Part shown: positions 1 to 10,814 of the stretch, in pieces | Layout of the letters: the number at the start of each line of letters is the position of its first letter | Numbering within the stretch: the first letter of the stretch is position 1 | Origin: Agrypnia vestita | Taxonomy: Eukaryota > Arthropoda > Insecta > Trichoptera > Phryganeidae | Reading direction: 5' to 3' | Length of the DNA stretch: 64,000 bases | Assembly: GCA_016648135.1 (NCBI GenBank) | Contig: JADDOH010004261.1 | Coordinates: 209,471-273,470, forward strand | Made by a program: the position numbers and the translations under genes | Notes under the pieces: model-generated | The model's database searches: none | Told to the model about the DNA's origin: nothing | Seen by the model: only the letters and a program-made list of their open reading frames with translations

Positions 1-240
1 GTCTCTGGTACACTTTACATTCGTCGCTCTAGAATATTCCACTCGTACGCACTTTATTCGCGCTGTTCGTCCGTCGCACAGCACTTTTGTCTATTCGTGC
101 CCGTTTCTGTGGCTAATTGCAGGTGTCATGATAAAGATTATCTTACCCGAGTAGATAGATTATTCCAAAATATTCTAAAATGATTCGAACCGTTCAGAAA
201 TTCTCAACTCAATTCACAATCTCTTGGCAACCCTCACATA
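1..240. other. Unassigned flank
   Basis: Moderately CpG-containing sequence with no open frame, repeat or RNA that I can recognise. The first 120 bases resemble in composition the LTR-like stretch near 15.7 kb, but I see no termini. Confidence 0.3.
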
Positions 241-249
241 AAACAAAAA

Positions 250-812
250 AAGTAACCCATAAAAACCAAGTTTTTATTATACTCCCTTTCTTTGTAAAAT
301 ATAACAACAATTAAAAACGAATTAAAACATATAACATAACACAAAACTTACAGTAATTTAATGTATTTCTAAAACGTCAGATGTTTTGATCTTTGATAAG
401 ACACTTCATGCTTTGAAGATTAAATCCTAAAAACATTTGGTAGTTCATTTAGATTTTCGACATTCGTAGTGAAGTACCTATTATGCATACCGACGGAGTA
501 ATTCAAATTTAGAAAATATTCCGCGACGTTATAGGGCCGCCGTTGCTAGTAAGCAAACTTTTCTAATGATTCCAATTTGAAAAAATCAATAAAATTTCTA
601 AAAATCCGAAATTATACTATAATTATTAATTTTTTGTAACGAAAATTTGATAGATCTTTTTGATCGTCGCCACGAGTCTACTTGCCAAATTTCAGCTCGA
701 TTGGATCACGGGAAAAGGGTTAAAAATCGATCCAAAGTTTTGTCACCCGGCAAGCCGGCAAGCACGCAAGCAAGCAGACGCCACGAGTTATATAAAGGGA
801 GTAAAAATTGAG
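250..812 (+). repeat. Dispersed repeat R1, copy 1
   Basis: It starts with AAGTAACCCAT and ends with a block that reads GCCACGAGTTATATAAAGG followed by GAGTAA. The same beginning and end occur at 23711-24148, and the beginning and middle at 43093-43330. Shared inner blocks include GCTCGATTGGATCACGGGAA (about 695-714) and a run with AAATCCGAAATTATACTATA. An ACTCCCTTT near the left end and AAAGGGAGT at the right end are inverted, but the homology extends outside the left one, so these are not simple terminal repeats. No coding capacity is seen. The class is unknown. Confidence 0.65.
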
Positions 813-1796
813 CGATATTTTTAAAATTTTGTAAAAATTTACGTTCAGGTTGAAGTTTCACGTTAAGTACTCGTAAAAGACGTCCTACTCACTTCACCGT
901 GTAGCATTGTGGCGTAAATTTAGTGTATATAAGTAGTTAAAAGCATACTAGATGATAATAGCGCAGCTTCCGCTATTAAAGCACTCCGAGCCGTCCGTGG
1001 CGGGAGCAAACAGAGGCCTGTGGGAAGTGGCCGAATCAAGTAAATAAAACTTCATTCACTTGGGAAGTTATCAATTTACACCTGAGATAAAGCCGCATTA
1101 AAACCGGCGGCAGGGACTTAATGTGTTATTTAAAATATCCTCGGCCGCCCACGGGCCGCGCCTGGATGGAGTCGGAATTTAAATTTATATGATTGTTATT
1201 TTTATATATTTTTTGCTAATTTTAATTGCTTCGGGTCTTAATAGATTATGGTGAAATAAAATCCATATTTTGTCTTTGTTTAATGTGCATTTGTTATCTC
1301 GGAGCGATCCTTTTAAAATGCAAGAATATCAAGATTTTCCAGTATTTTTATTTCTTTTTTATCTCTTTCAGTGTATTAATCTTTTATTACTTACATTTAT
1401 TTAATTTAATATTAATACTCCTTCAAAACATCATTCACATTTTAGTCGACATGCAGCGGGTACACGCACCATCTGCGCGCGCAAAATCGTACGCACCAGG
1501 CGAAGCTATCCACATCTACATTGCAAGAAAACCAGAATGAACAAATGTATAAAATCACGTAATTAAGTTCGTTATATATTATATTTTTAATAAAAACGTT
1601 TGTTTCCATTAACGTAAACATTTTGTGTTGAAGTGTGTATACCAGATATAATAAGAAATATGCAGGTCCTAGCGTCACTTAGTCTATGTATTGCAGTTCC
1701 CTGGATTGGGCTGGAAGAACAGATGCACTTGGAGTATCCTTGTACATAATACGGTAAGCAAGTTACAATTGGATCACTCCGGATATAATATGTATT
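813..1796. other. Single-copy stretch, no gene recognised
   Basis: Positions about 950-1180 are GC-richer with a mixed homeodomain-like and CpG composition and have no match elsewhere in the window. The 104-residue frame at 1226-1540 is hydrophobic low-complexity translation of AT-rich DNA, and I do not consider it a gene. Confidence 0.3.
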
Positions 1797-2190
1797 TCTT
1801 CTTCTTTTGCTTCTACCTCTCATCCGATTGGGTCGGGGTCCCTGCAACGCATAAAAGGTTCCATCTTTTCCTGTTCTGGGCTTCGCTCTCCACGTCAGCC
1901 CAATTTAGTTGCAACCTCGCTTCGCAGCGATCCTCCAACTATTTCCGCCAGCTCCTCCTAGGCCGGCCCCTTGGTCTTCTGCCTTCTGGTCTTGTCTGGA
2001 ATATCCGCTTTGGCAGGCTATCTGCCGGCATCTGCAAGATATGTCCCAGCCACCGTAACTCTGATTACTCGACAAAAGTCAATAAGGGTTCTTCTTCTAC
2101 TACCCTTCTGGTAACTCCTGCTATTCCTCGTAGAAATCCAATCTCGGAGGCCTGTAGCCTTGAATAGGTTGCAACTTTGCTCGCTGACTG
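1797..2190 (-). pseudogene. Non-LTR retrotransposon RT C-terminal remnant
   Basis: Read on the minus strand, one frame gives the C-terminal tail typical of insect LINE polyproteins. It holds FLRGIAGVTRR, then RWLGHILQMPADSLPKRI, a basic RPRGRPRRSW motif, and a final KRWNLLCVAGTPTQSDER before a TAG stop at 1813-1815. Two in-frame stops interrupt it, one just before SELRWLGHI and one after RPRRSWRK, so the copy is dead. A purine-rich tail (AAGCAAAAGAAGAAGAA) follows the stop, as expected of a retroposed 3' end. The reverse transcriptase core is absent, which fits 5' truncation. In the parent family this tail follows the RT domain. The clade cannot be fixed from this piece. Confidence 0.75.
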
Positions 2191-2540
2191 AGCTCCGCTT
2201 TTCTAAGTACGGTATAATACAGGGATCGTGCTACCTGGCTTGCGGCTCCTATCCTATCCTATCAAATTCTCTTTCTTACTTTCCATCTTGAGATATTATT
2301 ACACCGATATATGTAGGTATTGTGGTAGGGAAAAATCCAATCACTCTTTTAAGATTGAATTAAAACAGTATTGAACAAATGGGAGTTGGTTTAAAAATAG
2401 GACATCCTGGGGTCCACGACAGAAAGTTTTCGGACATTTGGTCCGACGACAAAAGGTCCACGATATAATGCTCAGGGGACAAAATATCTACGCGAAAAAG
2501 GCTCACGCGATTAAAAATTCACGTGACATTAGATCCCATA
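2191..2540. repeat. Degenerate GTCC-ACGACAAAA minisatellite region
   Basis: Between about 2407 and 2530 a motif of the form (G)TCCACGACAAAA recurs at roughly 25-30 bp spacing with heavy drift (GGTCCACGACAGAAAG, GGTCCGACGACAAAAGG, and others). The rest of the stretch has nothing recognisable. Confidence 0.45.
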
Positions 2541-2700
2541 ATAGACTATCATGGGTGGAATTGGTAAACGTTACATTGTGTAGAGTGATCTCTTAAGCCA
2601 GCCGTAAGATGGGTTGTAAGCCCTATAAACACCCAAAAACTCATTCGTAGTTACTTTTCTATTTATAAAGTAGCTTCGTCTCTATGAGACATGTCTAAGT
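2541..2700 (-). mobile_element. Foldback element, partial copy
   Basis: This is the reverse complement of the left half of the elements at 7074 and 8068. It reads CATGGGTGGAA, ACGTTACATTGTGTA, TTAAGCCAGCCGTAAG and TCTATGAGACATGT in that order. It is truncated, with no duplication found. Confidence 0.6.
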
Positions 2701-2900
2701 GATCTCATCTCTATAGCATTCAGTCTGTTTTCGTTCCTCTTTTGCCAGCTCCAAGCTTCACTTTTGTGCATCAATTTGGTATAATACTAAGATTCCGCTG
2801 TGTGCCGCTAGTCTTGCTTCGGTAGACATATTTCTATTGGAAATTATTGTATTCAAAGCACCGTTCACCTTATTCCCTGCAGTCGCCCTTCTCTCGATAT

Positions 2901-3042
2901 CTTTCTCAGCCTTCCCTTTTCTTTCTCAGCCTTTTCTTTTCTTTCTCAGCCTTCCCTTTTCTTTCTCAGCCTTCTCTTTTCTTTCTCAGCCTTTCCTATT
3001 CTTTCTCAGCCTTCCCTTTTCTTTCTCAGTCTTCCCTTTTCT
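2901..3042. repeat. 20-bp polypyrimidine tandem array, about 7 units
   Basis: The unit is CTTTCTCAGCCTTCCCTTTT, repeated without gaps with a few C/T changes. The array is almost pure pyrimidine on the + strand. A 20-bp period is not a multiple of three, so no frame is favoured, and the two overlapping frames it opens are artefacts. Such mirror-like R/Y tracts can adopt triplex (H-DNA) structure; that is family knowledge and was not tested here. Confidence 0.9.
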
Positions 3043-4185
3043 CTTAACATACGCATCTAAGTGCTCCAAAAATGATATATTATATTAATACATTAAAAAT
3101 ATTTTCATAAAAAAATGGTAAATCGATTAAATCTAAATGGTTCAATAATTTTGAATTATTTACAAAGATACTGATATCATATCTGTATTGATGAGTGATC
3201 TCACGATCCAATCGGCGAACGATCCAGAATCACTTGTAAAACATAAATTATTGTGTCTTGAAATGTCAATGACACGATTTTGTCTGTGGTGTCAATTTGT
3301 GGGGTATTAGCGTCGGAACCATAGACTGTCGGAAACGTGTCATGCGGTAGGCACCTTTATATCGGAGTGATGTGTGTGGTAACTACCAAAATTCGTCTTT
3401 GGGCCAGATTTTCAATCGAAGTTTGATATTTAAATTATTAAAAAAGGAATTAATTGTTGAACCTTATTATTTTCCCTCGAATTCATGACAGTCAAAACAA
3501 TGTTTTTTTTAAAAATTTATTTAAGACTCCATACAGTTTATTACATTTTATTTTATTAAAATGGTTATTTATATATACATTTTATTCGCTTTACCTCTAC
3601 AAAATGAGAGAACTTACAATTTTATACAGTACATATTTTGTATAGATACATGTATTTAAATTTTTTTTTTAGCTTGTGTTCTTCGTAGTGATCATTTAAC
3701 TTGTTTCTTATTTCTATAATTTCAGTTATCTTCTTAATTTCTGTGTAAGGCTATTGAAATTTTTTTTCATAAGTATATATACCTACTCGTAATTTTGCTG
3801 ATATTTGGTGTGCAAGGCGATATTTTGAAATAATTTATAAATCTTTAGGATGTTTTAAGATTTGCATAAATATTTTCATTAATTATTTGTATAATATATT
3901 TTTTTTGTAAATATTTTCTGATTTTGGAAATGCAGATTTTGCGAAGGGTGTTTGTGTTGAGAAAGTTAAAAAAAAAAACTTTGATAATTGTTATCTGTAT
4001 AACTTTTAGTTGGTTCATTATGATATCGTATGCCCCTCCCCACCCAATAATTTTTAACTAATATTATACGACATTTATTTTTGGACTCAAGTTAAGATAA
4101 GTGTATCAAAATTTGACGTAAACGAAATAAATCTATGTTTCATTAAAATAATAAAGGAGTTTTCAGCCAAATATATGAAATTCCT
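3043..4185. other. AT-rich spacer
   Basis: No coding frame, repeat family or RNA was recognised. Long A/T runs dominate. Confidence 0.4.
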
Positions 4186-4195
4186 TTAAATGACT

Positions 4196-4227
4196 ATTGG
4201 ATTCCATTGTAAGGATCATCATCAGGA
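4196..4227 (-). repeat. Hammerhead-like Penelope end module (weak)
   Basis: On the minus strand CCTGATGATGATCC is followed by a short loop and GGAATCCAATAG. This resembles the CTGATGA / stem / GAAA-type core seen better at 9060, 12180 and 40808, with the second core strand decayed. Confidence 0.35.
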
Positions 4228-4389
4228 TCTATCACACCATTGTTGGGTTTGTATAATATTTGATTAAACTGACAGTATCACTGGTAGAAACCGTGAATTA
4301 TTGTCATTAAAAACGGGAAATAATTTATCTTTAAAAAAGGTATATTATTTACATAGGAATTGCCATAACCAGGTAAATCGATACTGCAA

Positions 4390-4510
4390 GATGGTCCTTC
4401 TAGGAGCCTCAAAAATTGATAAGCATGTATGAAAAGATATATGAATGTGGATGAGGCGAGACACGACAGGGCTGAAGAGTATGTGTCTTCTCCCTACTCC
4501 CATGTGGAGG
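4390..4510 (+). pseudogene. LINE C-terminal remnant
   Basis: A + frame reads CMKRYMNVDEARHDRAEEYV then SSPYSHVEAS and a stop. This resembles the CMKRLMKVDEA...W..VVSAYP tail of insect non-LTR retrotransposons. Only about 30 codons can be aligned by eye, so the call is tentative. Confidence 0.45.
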
Positions 4511-5749
4511 CATCGTGATGGTTAGTAGTTAGTTAAAAATAAACAAATCATTATGATATTTTTATTATATAAATTTTTATAATGCTTATGATAAGAAATA
4601 ACAATATATGATAAGAAATAAAAATACCAATAAAGTTTTTTTCAGGTAAATTCTTCTCTCATGTGTTTAAAATATTTTTTTAAAATCATGTTTTTAAATA
4701 ATAGGTAATATGAATCAAAATATATTGATATCTAAATAATATCTACATAAAACATGAATATTTTCTTTTTGACAGGGCTGAAGTGATTTCAAGAATTATG
4801 CAATCCTACAATTTTTTTTAAGTCTCGAATTAACCTATCTGAAATTACAATTTCGTGTCTCGAATGAATCTATCTCGGCGCGTTTCGTCTCCACCTTCGG
4901 TAATAAATCGAATTATAAAAAATAAATGCTAGCTTCTATTGAAAAACCAGACATAATGCAACGTTATACACCTCAATTATGTTACATTTGGGCAGGTACG
5001 GCGGCAATAAACGTTTTTCGAAGAATAATACTCCTCGGGTTCATTAGTGCGGTCGTATAAGTTACAACTTTATTATTTGTTTTCTATGGTTTTCACGCGC
5101 CGGTCATACTTACGTGCGGTTTGATGATGTTCTCGAAATAGAAGGCTGCCTTAGGGCCGAATTTCGAGACAAATCTCGACTAAGATGTTAAGGTCATTCA
5201 AATGTTTATTTAAAAAACATATCAATTTTTAAATATAATTTAATATCGATTTAAATGTGCTTCGTAATTAAATAAGGGAATTCAATTAGACAACAAGGCT
5301 TCAATAAAAAAAAACATTTGCAGAAATAGCTTTATGGTGTAAACTAAAAAGGTATAAAAAATAAATGAAAAGTAAGTAAATCAATTAAGAACTAGTTTCA
5401 TTCTGGTCAGAATTAAATAATGAAACGAAAGGATTTGTATTTTTATTTTTTATTTTGGGAAACATACAGTATAATGTAATAAAAAAATTATATAATATCA
5501 AAAAAATATACATTTAGCATGACCAGTAAGGTTTCCTCGAAGCTGGTAAAAAAAACTAAGTAAAAAATGATAAAGAGTAAGTGATAAATAATAAATATTT
5601 CAAAGATTTAAATTATAATAATGCATAAAATGGGGAGGGTGGGAGGAGGGAGGTAATTGTGTTCAAATTATAGAAAATAAACCATTGTAAATTTCTAAAT
5701 AATAAAATACCGAGTCTGTCATTATTTATTAAAATTGAAATCAGAAAGA
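4511..5749. other. AT-rich spacer
   Basis: Nothing recognisable apart from simple A/T runs. Confidence 0.4.
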
Positions 5750-5938
5750 GTAGCTTGTTGGTGTAATGGTAATGACGCTTGCTTAGTGATCTGGTTGGTC
5801 AGTAGTTCGAGCCCCATTCCAGGATACTGCAAGTTAGTCCTATTTTCATAGCAAAACTTTTTAGATTAGTTTGAAAATAGTAAGAATATTGATCGACATG
5901 TATTCGTGTTCACATATCTATTTTTAAAAATAAATAAG
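5750..5938 (+). mobile_element. tRNA-derived SINE (family S1), diverged copy
   Basis: It begins GTAGCTTGTTGGTGTAATGG and has a B-box-like AGTTCGAGCCCC. The S1 body follows: CTATTTTCATAGC, then TTTGAAAATAGTAAGAATAT, then TTCGTGTTCACATATC, and an A-rich end. It is the most diverged plus-strand copy. Transcription of such elements by RNA polymerase III is family knowledge. Confidence 0.8.
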
Positions 5939-7061
5939 AATCTTTAACATCTATCTTCATCATTCGTATTGTAGTCAGATAAATATTGATTAATATTAAT
6001 CTCAATACATACCTAGGTATATTGTTGAATTGATATGTTAAGTAATTCAAATAGTGTTTTATATAATTACAAATATACTGGAGTTAATACGAAAAATATT
6101 CGGGCCCTTTTTCGAAATTCTATTCGATTTTATGCATATTTTTCTTTAAACACAAAATGTATGTGTATTCTTTGGTCTTGTCATTTCTCATTGATTTACG
6201 CTATCTTTAGGATAATTTCTTGATCGCTATTATATAACATTTTACATTTCGTCAATTTACACGTAATAATATTTGTAAAATGTCCTGATGTTTCTCATAT
6301 ATACTTTACGTGTAAGTACGTAAATTAAAATAAAATAAGTAATAAAATAAATAAGTACGTAAATTAAAATAAAAAGTGCGTCCTGTATATTTTGTCTAAG
6401 AAAATCTGGAAAATACGCTGAGGTAAAAAGATTTTGCAATGTAGAAAAACAAAATAATCTACTAGCTGTTTGCCGTTTATGTATTTCTGACATACAATAA
6501 TTAATAATGTTACCCTTACCATAACCCCCATCATTGAATAACCAACTGTTCTAAGTCTAACTAACGACTCTATGTCTTAAAATTTTATCGACTGGCTGTC
6601 GTATGTCGTTTTTTTTAATGTAAAAAAATATTTCGGTCCCCGTGGATTCGTGTTAAGCGATTTCCACTGCATAAAAAATAAAATAAATGAGATTAATTAA
6701 TAAATATAAAATTTAAAATAAAATACAAGTTATCACCGCTGTGATTATTAATTTTCAGATGCGAGCTATCATAATATTATTATATCAAATAAAAAGGTTG
6801 TAACGTGGTTTCCGAAAGTTAATGAAATATTAAAAATACAGTAATAAAACCTGTTTCACTATTGATCCGAGGAATGTGGATTGCAACTCCGGGTATTGCA
6901 ATATTTTTAATACACTCTGCCCCCGCCCGGTATCGCTTGTATAAACCAATGAGGCATAAAAAATTGGAAATTTAAATTTACTTGCATTTTCGAGGTGGTC
7001 CTCTCGCTTGGGAGCATTTGTGTCTCTTATACAGCTCCCGAAGAAAGTACGACACCTGACC
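5939..7061. other. AT-rich spacer with a short duplicate
   Basis: AAGTACGTAAATTAAAATAA occurs twice, near 6315 and 6353. No gene is recognised. The small hydrophobic frames on both strands are composition artefacts. Confidence 0.4.
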
Positions 7062-7505
7062 ATATTTAAATCAATTAATGTATATTATGAATGTCTCACA
7101 CAGACGAAACTGTATTTTATTATTATTGTGGGAAAGTAGGTATAGAAGTCATTTATGGTGTATATCGGACTTACGACCGATCGTATGGTAGGCTTAAGTG
7201 ATCACTTTACACATATGTAACGTTCGCCATTTCCACCATAATAGAATATACCATGTCTTACTAATTTTTGAAAGTTGTTACATATGTGTAAAGTGATCAC
7301 ATAAGCCTACCATACGATCGGTCGTAAGTCCGATATACACCATAAATGAATTCTATACCTACTTTTCCATAATAATAAAAAAATATAGTTTCGTCTCTGT
7401 GAGACATCCATACTATAAATTAATTGATTAATGATGTCTTTGTGACAAGAAATCCAGTACTACCGTTCTGAAAGATTTGAACAAACTCACAATATATTTA
7501 AATCA
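7062..7505 (+). mobile_element. Foldback element, complete, 12-bp target duplication
   Basis: ATATTTAAATCA occurs at 7062-7073 and exactly again at 7494-7505, and the element lies between them. Its core is a near-perfect palindrome: left arm 7074-7220 and right arm 7278-7424, each 147 bp, around a 57-bp loop. A unique 3' extension of about 70 bp beyond the right arm, ending near CAAACTCACAAT, is shared with the copy at 8068. There is no coding capacity. The duplication length differs from the second copy (11 bp), and the right inverted arm is not terminal; both are unusual for a cut-and-paste MITE. Confidence 0.85.
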
Positions 7506-8056
7506 TTTCATATTTTAATGATTTCGAAAAGATAGACATACAATATTATTTTGTGTTGCTAATTAACTACCAAATTAAATTTTTGTGTCTCTCTCTAAAA
7601 TTAATAAATATTTTTTATTTCAATTTATATTATACATGCCTTTGTAGGCGTACATTGATATAAAAAAATGACAATTTGTATCAAATAATTAAAGAAAACT
7701 TATGAGATAGTAAGTCAGATATTTATTAAATTATTAATTCATCCATCTTTGTCTCTTTATCCAAGCTAAAGTCTCGTCAAGGCGCATCCATTTTCCCCTG
7801 TCTTGCGCCGTTTCAGTTTGCTTACTTATTGACCAATCAAAATAAAATCTATCTTCGGACAGTCTCTTTTTGCTGTTTATCCCAGCTTCCTATCGTCTTC
7901 TCTCTGGAGTTGCCAAAAACATTCATCTTTGTAATCATTTCTCTGAGTCGTATGTAATTGATATTTAATATAATTAATTTTAATTTGAAAAACATTAGAT
8001 TCCACGATTGAATGAATGAAGTTCTACAGCTTTCATTATTACGTACAATATGTAAC
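7506..8056. other. Spacer
   Basis: No gene or repeat was recognised. The stretch 7740-7900 is less AT-rich but has no long open frame. Confidence 0.35.
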
Positions 8057-8540
8057 CAAAGAAAACAATTAATGTATATTATAGATATCTCACAGAGATG
8101 AAACTGTATTTCTTATGGGAAAGTAGGTATATAAGGCATTTGGGTGTACATAGGACTTATGACCTATCTTTATGGTTGGCTTAAGTGATCACTTTACACA
8201 ATGTAACATTCGCCATTTCCACCCATGATAGAATACACCATGCTTATTCATTTTTTTGGAAGTTGTATATATGTTCAAATTGCGTGGAGAGCTTTCACAT
8301 ATGAGTTGTAATCGCCTTTCCATGCGGCCTGTACAAAGCCATTTTCATTCCCCTAAATCCCCACAGATGTCGCTAATGAGAAAATCTACAATTTATTTTA
8401 TACCTACTTTCCCATAAGAAATACAGTTTCATCTCTGTGAGATATCTATAATATACATTAATTGATTAATAATGTCTCTGTGACATAAATCCAGCACTGT
8501 TCTGAAAGATTTGAACAAACTCAAAAATACAAAGAAAACA
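8057..8540 (+). mobile_element. Foldback element, complete, 11-bp target duplication
   Basis: CAAAGAAAACA occurs at 8057-8067 and 8530-8540. The element begins ATTAATGTATATTATAGA like the copy at 7074 and ends in the same 3' extension (CCAGCACTGTTCTGAAAG, then TTTGAACAAACTC). Only the outer 55-60 bp form inverted arms here. The interior (about 8260-8390) is unique, so the full palindrome of the other copy is not universal. Confidence 0.85.
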
Positions 8541-8979
8541 TATTTCTTTATCGATGTGCACAGGTATGTGTGGATCACTTCTAAAACCTTTTTCTAAAAT
8601 TAAAATCCGATATACCAATGTATATAAATAATTACCTACATAAAAAGGTCGTAATTAAATTAAAGTTCGTTCATCTCAACACGGATCTAGATTTAAAAAA
8701 TATAAATATATAAATAACCACACGATTAAAAATAATTATTTATTACATTTGTAGTAACATTCTGACTTTTGTCCACCTGTACTACTTAGCACTTAAGTGT
8801 ATACGTGTGATACAGGTGTGGGACTACTATCCCTTTTCATACAATTTGCCAAATGATACACAGGTTCGTACTTGGTAAAATGTAACTGAAAATATTTTTA
8901 TATTTTTGATGTTTGTAGCGTTATCTTTATGGTTGGACATAATTATTAATTTAATTTTTTTTAAGAATTTTGTATTAAT
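8541..8979. other. Spacer
   Basis: No gene was recognised. Two 61-residue frames on opposite strands here are chance. Confidence 0.35.
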
Positions 8980-9111
8980 CACTTGGAGTAATTTTACGTC
9001 TACCGGTTTCAATACTCCTGTATCTTCGTTAGAACGGACGCTTACGCATGCGTCCCACCTGAGGAAGATACATTGGTATCGAAACCGGTAGACATAAAGT
9101 TACTCCAAGTG
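8980..9111. repeat. Head-to-head pair of hammerhead-like Penelope ends
   Basis: This is a 132-bp inverted repeat centred on ACGCATGCGT (9044-9053). Each half carries, reading outward from the centre, ATGCGTCC...CCTGAGGAAGATAC, a 4-nt loop, GTATCGAAACCGGTAGAC, then AGTTACTCCAAGTG. CTGAGGA, a five-pair stem (GATAC/GTATC) and GAAAC match two core strands of a hammerhead ribozyme. A single copy of the same 66-bp module sits at 15363-15428 behind a Penelope-like C-terminus. I could not find a convincing stem I, so catalytic ability is not claimed. Confidence 0.7.
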
Positions 9112-9589
9112 GTAAATATGAAGTTGTCAATTAATTAAAATTATTAAATGAAAATACTTTTTGAAGAAGTATTTATAATACAATTAATGGTGAAGAAACG
9201 TTGTTTAGATTTCATAAATTAATGCACAGCATTTTTTTTACGCATAATGTAAAGATAAACAATCCCGTAAGAACTGGATGGGATTAATGGTCATATTAAT
9301 TTTTCTTTATTTTTAAATTATCTTTATTTACTTTTTTTTGTAATTATTTTTATAATTTTTTTTGTGTAATTGATTTTTATTTCCACTTTTTTCTTCATCT
9401 TTCGCCCTTCTTAAGACAGATTTTTTTTTAATGTTTCCACTTTTGTTTACTAACTATTATGCCATCCAGGATGTATGTACGTAAAAATAAAATAAATAAA
9501 CCATCCCGAAAAAAATGAACGTATTAGTATATTTTAAGTATGTGGTCAGCGAGAATCAGAAACCAGTCTAAAATATAAAACAAAATAAT
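9112..9589. other. AT-rich spacer
   Basis: Nothing was recognised. Confidence 0.4.
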
Positions 9590-9840
9590 TTATGGAGTCT
9601 GCCCCTGTGAGCCAGAGGCGCCCGCCTCGGCGTCCGATGAAGCCATCAGCCGGCCCTGTAATTAACTCCGCCGCTTTCCCACGCCCTTCGGTCCTCTCTG
9701 TCACTCCCACACACCCAGCCATAAGCCCGTCCCTTCTCTTCGCGCAGAGAGATAGCCGATACACCGACCGCAACTTATACTCTCCTGGTATTTACCGAGC
9801 GATTAATATGTGTAAAATTAAGCCGACTTTATAGGGAAAA
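9590..9840. other. GC-richer single-copy island
   Basis: About 240 bp of clearly higher GC and CpG than the flanks, open on both strands (75 and 80 codons) without any recognisable domain. It has no match elsewhere in the window. It could be an untranslated exon, an enhancer or an old repeat; I cannot tell which. Confidence 0.35.
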
Positions 9841-10814
9841 TTCAATATTTTGATCGGCGCATCTTTTGTTTTATGATTGCCTGGTAACCGAACGAGGAAT
9901 GAAGATCTCACACGAAAAACGTAGAAATTGTATGTATTATCTTATTAGGATTATGGTATCTTGGTGTAATACTTTCGCTATATTTTTAGGATTTTTAAAC
10001 ATTATCGTTTTGAGATCCACACAGCAAAATAAAATTCAAGATTTTAAGAATTCGACTCTGTTATAAATATAAACTAATGTTAATTGTAAATAAAACTCAA
10101 GAAAGAAAAACCTTCACAATATAATTATTTGAGAAAGAAAATTGCCTTCTAGATTAATAATTTTAGGAATAGAAAAGAAACGGATCGGCTTTATTTAAAA
10201 ATATTTTCTTTTGTTGATGCGATCGATTTCTTATAATATGACTTAATTTAAAAAAAAAATTGTTGATAAATAATATTTTGTAACTAATGATACTGAATAT
10301 CAATATTTAGAAAAAAAATAATGCTAGTTGATACTGTGTATTTTGACATAAAATATTCTACCAAATGAGTAATTGGTTATATAGGCAGAGCAATAGCCGA
10401 TGTTCCTGTTGAAGGTTTTCGTTTTCAATTTATTGTTTAGATGTCAGTTTTAGTAAGGACCAGAATATTTTCACGTCAAAATCCTTTTTCAAAATTCTTC
10501 AAATAATATTATTTAACAAAGCTCAGCCAAAATAAAGATACGGATCTCGGAGAAATAAAAAATGCTTCCACTTTTCTCCCCTGGCTTGGGTTCGGTTGCT
10601 GAGCGGTGGGTGTCAACATTCGCACGTTCTGTCCGTCTTTAACATCCAACAGGCACCACAGAAAACGCCTTTCCTCATTAAATTTAATGAATGTTAAATA
10701 ATACCCTGACACAAAACAAGAATACTTTCCACCACGGACACGGACAAATAGTTTAAAAACATATTTTAACTGGTGGGGAGTTTTAATGATTTTTTAAATG
10801 TTGATTGTGCGATG
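9841..10814. other. Spacer, no gene recognised
   Basis: A mildly GC-richer patch at 10550-10740 holds a 67-codon minus frame with no recognisable motif. Confidence 0.35.

Noticed and set aside
280..803. TA-flanked CTCCCTTT terminal inverted repeats for R1
   Set aside because: Homology between R1 copies extends outside the left CTCCCTTT, so it cannot be the element end.
2837..3088. Phe/Leu/Ser-rich hydrophobic protein
   Set aside because: Two overlapping frames across the 20-bp polypyrimidine array; no splice or start context.
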